NCBI GenBank assembly: GCA_025453735.1 | Contig: JALOPY010000066.1 | Location: forward strand, 1-8,930 | Reading direction: 5' to 3' | Length of the DNA stretch: 8,930 nt | Source of the DNA: a bacterium | GTDB taxonomy: Bacteria > Zhuqueibacterota > Zhuqueibacteria > Thermofontimicrobiales > Thermofontimicrobiaceae | Shown here: positions 6,739-8,930 of the stretch, piece after piece | Layout: each line of letters begins with the position of its first letter | How positions within the stretch are numbered: the stretch's first letter is position 1 | Notes under the pieces: model-generated | The model's database searches: none | What the model was told of the DNA's origin: nothing | The model's input: only the letters and a program-made list of their open reading frames with translations | Position numbers and translations under genes: made by a program

Positions 6739-6745
6739 AGGAGGC
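6739..6745 (+). promoter_or_regulatory. Strong ribosome-binding site of the HU gene
   Basis: An AGGAGG core lies 8 or so bases before the ATG at 6752, close to a perfect match to the anti-Shine-Dalgarno sequence. It fixes the start codon and shows that this organism uses Shine-Dalgarno initiation. Confidence 0.7.
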
Positions 6746-6751
6746 TTTAAA

Positions 6752-7027
6752 ATGACAAAAGCAGACCTAATCGATAAAATAGCTGCTGTTGAAGGTATCC
6801 CAACAAAAAAAGTTGCTGGTGAAGTAATTGATGCAGTATTCGGCGCTTTGAAGAAAGCCCTTGCCAAGGGCGATTCTTTTACGTTCCAGGGTTTTGGAAC
6901 TTTTAAAGTCCAGAAATACGCTGCTCGAACAGGAGTCAATTTGCAAACTGGCAAAAAGATTCAAATCCCGGCTTCGAAACGACCCAAGTTCGTCGCCAGC
7001 AAAGGATTGAAAGACGCTGTAAAATAG
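6752..7027 (+). CDS. hup: HU-family nucleoid DNA-binding protein
   Basis: This small dimeric histone-like protein bends and compacts DNA. At 91 residues it is the standard HU length. The N-terminal helices (1-40, MTKADLIDKIAA to KALAKGD) are followed by the signature GFGTFKV at 47-53 and the beta-arm ARTGVNLQTGKKIQIPASK (58-76), ending in KGLKDAVK. One position is unusual: the arm tip normally reads RNPQTG with an intercalating proline, but here it reads VNLQTG, with Leu64 at the proline position. The gene stands alone, with its own strong promoter, ribosome-binding site and terminator. HU is far more likely than IHF, as there is no partner subunit gene and the C-terminus is HU-like. Confidence 0.96.
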   Translation: MTKADLIDKIAAVEGIPTKKVAGEVIDAVFGALKKALAKGDSFTFQGFGTFKVQKYAARTGVNLQTGKKIQIPASKRPKFVASKGLKDAVK

Positions 7028-7042
7028 CACATTCAAATCTAT

Positions 7043-7092
7043 AAAAAAAAACGGGACTCACTATTTTTATCTTTTAGCGAGTCCCGTTTTTT
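7043..7092. terminator. Bidirectional intrinsic terminator
   Basis: A perfect stem pairs AAAAAACGGGACTC (7046-7059) with GAGTCCCGTTTTTT (7079-7092) across a 19-base loop. The GC-rich core is CGGGACTC/GAGTCCCG. A T-run follows the stem on the plus strand and the A-run at 7043-7051 gives a T-run on the minus strand. It can therefore end both the HU transcript and the convergent glycoside-hydrolase-like transcript. It begins 15 bases after the HU stop codon. Confidence 0.92.
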
Positions 7093-7221
7093 GTTTCAAG
7101 GAATCAAACAATAGGTGAAATATTTTTAAATTGGTTTTTTTCCCCAGGCAAAACTTTGCTGGTCTGCTGTTTGTCATCCAATTCCTGATTCTTATCCTAT
7201 TCTGATTTTCATGGACAAATT

Positions 7222-8930
7222 TTATTTCTTGTCATTCTCCTGGTACCATTCAGGGCCTGACATGCGCCACATATAATTTGGATCAATATAGGGTTCGTCA
7301 TTTTCCCTTCCTGTCATGAGCTCGATGCGTTTTTTCAATAGCTCTCCAAAATTTTCGCCGTGAATTAATGGAGTTTCAGCATATCCAGAAATGACCATAA
7401 AATCGATTTCTGATGTTTCCCAGAGTTGCAGCAATTCCCTGGTGTTTTCGATTTCGTCGAGTACCATTTCCCGCACCAATTGTCTCTTCTCTTGTTTCAC
7501 CTTCTTGTTGGAACTTCCGAGGTAGCCATGCACGCCTGCGATCCATGCGGCGACATTGCGATGCGTCCGGAACCAGCATTTTAGCGCACGCAACCGATCT
7601 GCCTGATCGACAAACACCTTGTAAGCTGGATCATTTTCATTTGCTTCGCCAATCGCTTTCATATAAATTTTTAATGCATTATCAATGTATGTCCACATTG
7701 AGGTATCTATTCGCTCCACGGCTAACATGCTCCGCTCAGGAGTTGTTAGCTCAAACAGAACGTCGCGCATCAGATCGACATTTGCAGGATTGTGCGGCGG
7801 AGAGATCATAAATTTTTCATAATACGACCGGTCTTTCTTTGGAATTGCCTCGATATTCGGAACCAATGGTCGCGCCCAGAGTCGCATCCATGTGTGTCCC
7901 CAGACCATGTACATACCGACGGGAATTGGAAATACCCGAATGGCTTGATCTGTTAAGCGCCAGGCTTCCACCAAATCATCTGCCCAGGTTTCACCAACCC
8001 ATTTTCGAGCAACATGCTTGACCGTTTTCTCAATATCAATCTTTGAATCTCTTTGAAATGCCTGCCATACTTCTTGATTGATCGACCAGGGAACCATGGT
8101 CGGTGGATTGATCCCGCCCATGCTCGCTAAATATTCTGCACCTACATCAGCCATCGCTTTTAGTTTTTCATACGCGAGCCATGGCGCAGGAGAGCCCAAC
8201 AGGCAATCGATGCTATTCACATTTCCAAACGCATAGACCACATGGGTGCGACAGTCTTTCTTTTTCAGGGTGTCCATCTCTTTCTTTTCTTTCTGATCGA
8301 AAGAGTTGTGGAAAATTGTGCCCAAAACATCTGGCACGTCCTCATAAAGCGGGTGGCGATAGGGGCTATCCCATCCTTTGCTCAAGAGGGTGGCAACTTC
8401 AACATCAATGCCATTGCCGATTTCACGATCGATCACATGCCGTTCTGCAGAAAGCGCTTCCAGTCGCCCGATGACTCGAAATTCCGGATTGATCTTTCGG
8501 GCTGCATCGCGGAGCAGCTTCATGAAGCGCATAATATTGTCTCCCGCGTTATTGGCGATTTCCTCATTGGATTTCCATTCACGAATCAGGTACGCTCCGC
8601 CGTTGCGACCGACATACAATGTGCTGGTATATTCAAATCCTGCGCCGCTATCATTGGTCCAGATCGAGATGTATCCCAATTCAGGAACTTCCTTCATTAA
8701 ATTTTCCATCATCTCTGCATAGTGCTCCCGAACGGCTGGATGAGCCAGGGTCAAATTGTAGCGGGGTTTCAGGCTGCGAAACGGATGATCTACTCTGCCA
8801 CCGCGTAGCATCGGATAGCGCTCCAGTAGCGCATCAGGGACATTTCGCGGTTCAAAACAGAGCAAGCCTGGAGTCAATCCATATTTCAACGCCAGCGTTG
8901 CATTATGCTTTAGCAGATTTAAATTTCCCT
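7222..8930 (-). CDS. Glycoside-hydrolase-like (TIM-barrel) protein of unassigned family, N-terminus cut by window edge
   Basis: The reading frame is open to the right edge. A TTG at 8889 gives 555 residues, but the 13 codons upstream of it are also open and read GNLNLLKHNATLA, in keeping with a barrel helix, so the true start lies outside the window. The visible part resembles carbohydrate-active TIM-barrel enzymes. It has LTPGLLCFEPRNVP after 8889, then a YNLTLAHPAVREHY segment, then a strand ending GYISIWTNDSGAGFEY at about 8629-8672 whose Asp and Glu could be catalytic. Later it has aromatic-rich stretches (MVWGHTWMRLWARP) typical of sugar-binding surfaces. The C-terminal third is helical and ends PEWYQENDKK. 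I cannot assign it to a numbered GH family, and function is inference. A signal peptide, if any, is not visible. By eye the coding sequence is richer in G and C than the small genes to its left. It is convergent with the HU gene. Confidence 0.8.
   Translation of the reverse strand, partial: GNLNLLKHNATLALKYGLTPGLLCFEPRNVPDALLERYPMLRGGRVDHPFRSLKPRYNLTLAHPAVREHYAEMMENLMKEVPELGYISIWTNDSGAGFEYTSTLYVGRNGGAYLIREWKSNEEIANNAGDNIMRFMKLLRDAARKINPEFRVIGRLEALSAERHVIDREIGNGIDVEVATLLSKGWDSPYRHPLYEDVPDVLGTIFHNSFDQKEKKEMDTLKKKDCRTHVVYAFGNVNSIDCLLGSPAPWLAYEKLKAMADVGAEYLASMGGINPPTMVPWSINQEVWQAFQRDSKIDIEKTVKHVARKWVGETWADDLVEAWRLTDQAIRVFPIPVGMYMVWGHTWMRLWARPLVPNIEAIPKKDRSYYEKFMISPPHNPANVDLMRDVLFELTTPERSMLAVERIDTSMWTYIDNALKIYMKAIGEANENDPAYKVFVDQADRLRALKCWFRTHRNVAAWIAGVHGYLGSSNKKVKQEKRQLVREMVLDEIENTRELLQLWETSEIDFMVISGYAETPLIHGENFGELLKKRIELMTGRENDEPYIDPNYMWRMSGPEWYQENDKK

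Noticed and set aside
7144..7162. Hairpin CCAGGCAAA/TTTGCTGG between the bidirectional terminator and the glycoside-hydrolase-like stop codon
   Set aside because: It has a bulge and a tiny loop, and no T-run follows on either strand; the strong terminator at 7043-7092 explains termination.
8242..8700. Plus-strand open frame of 152 codons
   Set aside because: It is antisense to the glycoside-hydrolase-like gene, has no ribosome-binding site and reads as a shadow of that coding sequence.

Overview
The window fits a moderately AT-rich bacterium of the FCB superphylum (Calditrichota or a neighbouring lineage is my best guess; Bacteroidota proper is less likely). Three things point there. The sigma factor is a short RpoD-like protein of about 284 residues that ends in YLG, the architecture of FCB-type sigma factors. 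The dihydrolipoyl dehydrogenase carries the CLNWGCIPTK active-site variant common in that group. Several genes (the HU gene, the MBL hydrolase, the ferritin-like gene, lpdA) have clear Shine-Dalgarno sequences, which are usually weak or absent in Bacteroidota. The placement is inference only: there is no rRNA or other phylogenetic marker, and I see no tRNA or CRISPR array.

Layout, left to right. Positions 1-197 hold a degenerate inverted-repeat stretch downstream of lpdA. Positions 198-3430 hold a compact minus-strand cluster read in the order sigma factor -> nfo (endonuclease IV) -> lpdA (dihydrolipoyl dehydrogenase), with gaps of 54 and 65 bases, probably one operon. Positions 3431-3850 are intergenic and contain a 136-bp nested palindromic repeat of the REP/MITE type. 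Positions 3851-5222 hold a second minus-strand pair, an MBL-fold hydrolase (TTG start) followed by a stand-alone ferritin-like protein. A 22-bp CRP/FNR-like palindrome lies 130 bp upstream of this pair. Positions 5223-6751 are very AT-rich and contain one small minus-strand DsrE-like gene, a probable terminator beyond it, and a near-consensus promoter for the plus-strand HU gene (6752-7027). HU ends at a strong, probably bidirectional terminator, which faces a convergent minus-strand gene (7222 to beyond the right edge). That gene encodes a large protein resembling TIM-barrel glycoside hydrolases, and its N-terminus is cut off by the window edge.

Most of the window is core bacterial content: transcription initiation, base-excision repair, 2-oxoacid dehydrogenase chemistry and nucleoid structure. 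The less ordinary parts are the MBL/ferritin-like pair with its candidate Crp/Fnr-type operator, an HU protein with leucine in place of the DNA-intercalating proline, the nested palindrome, and the unassigned glycoside-hydrolase-like protein. I do not see convincing evidence of a new multi-gene system. The MBL/ferritin-like pair is the nearest candidate.
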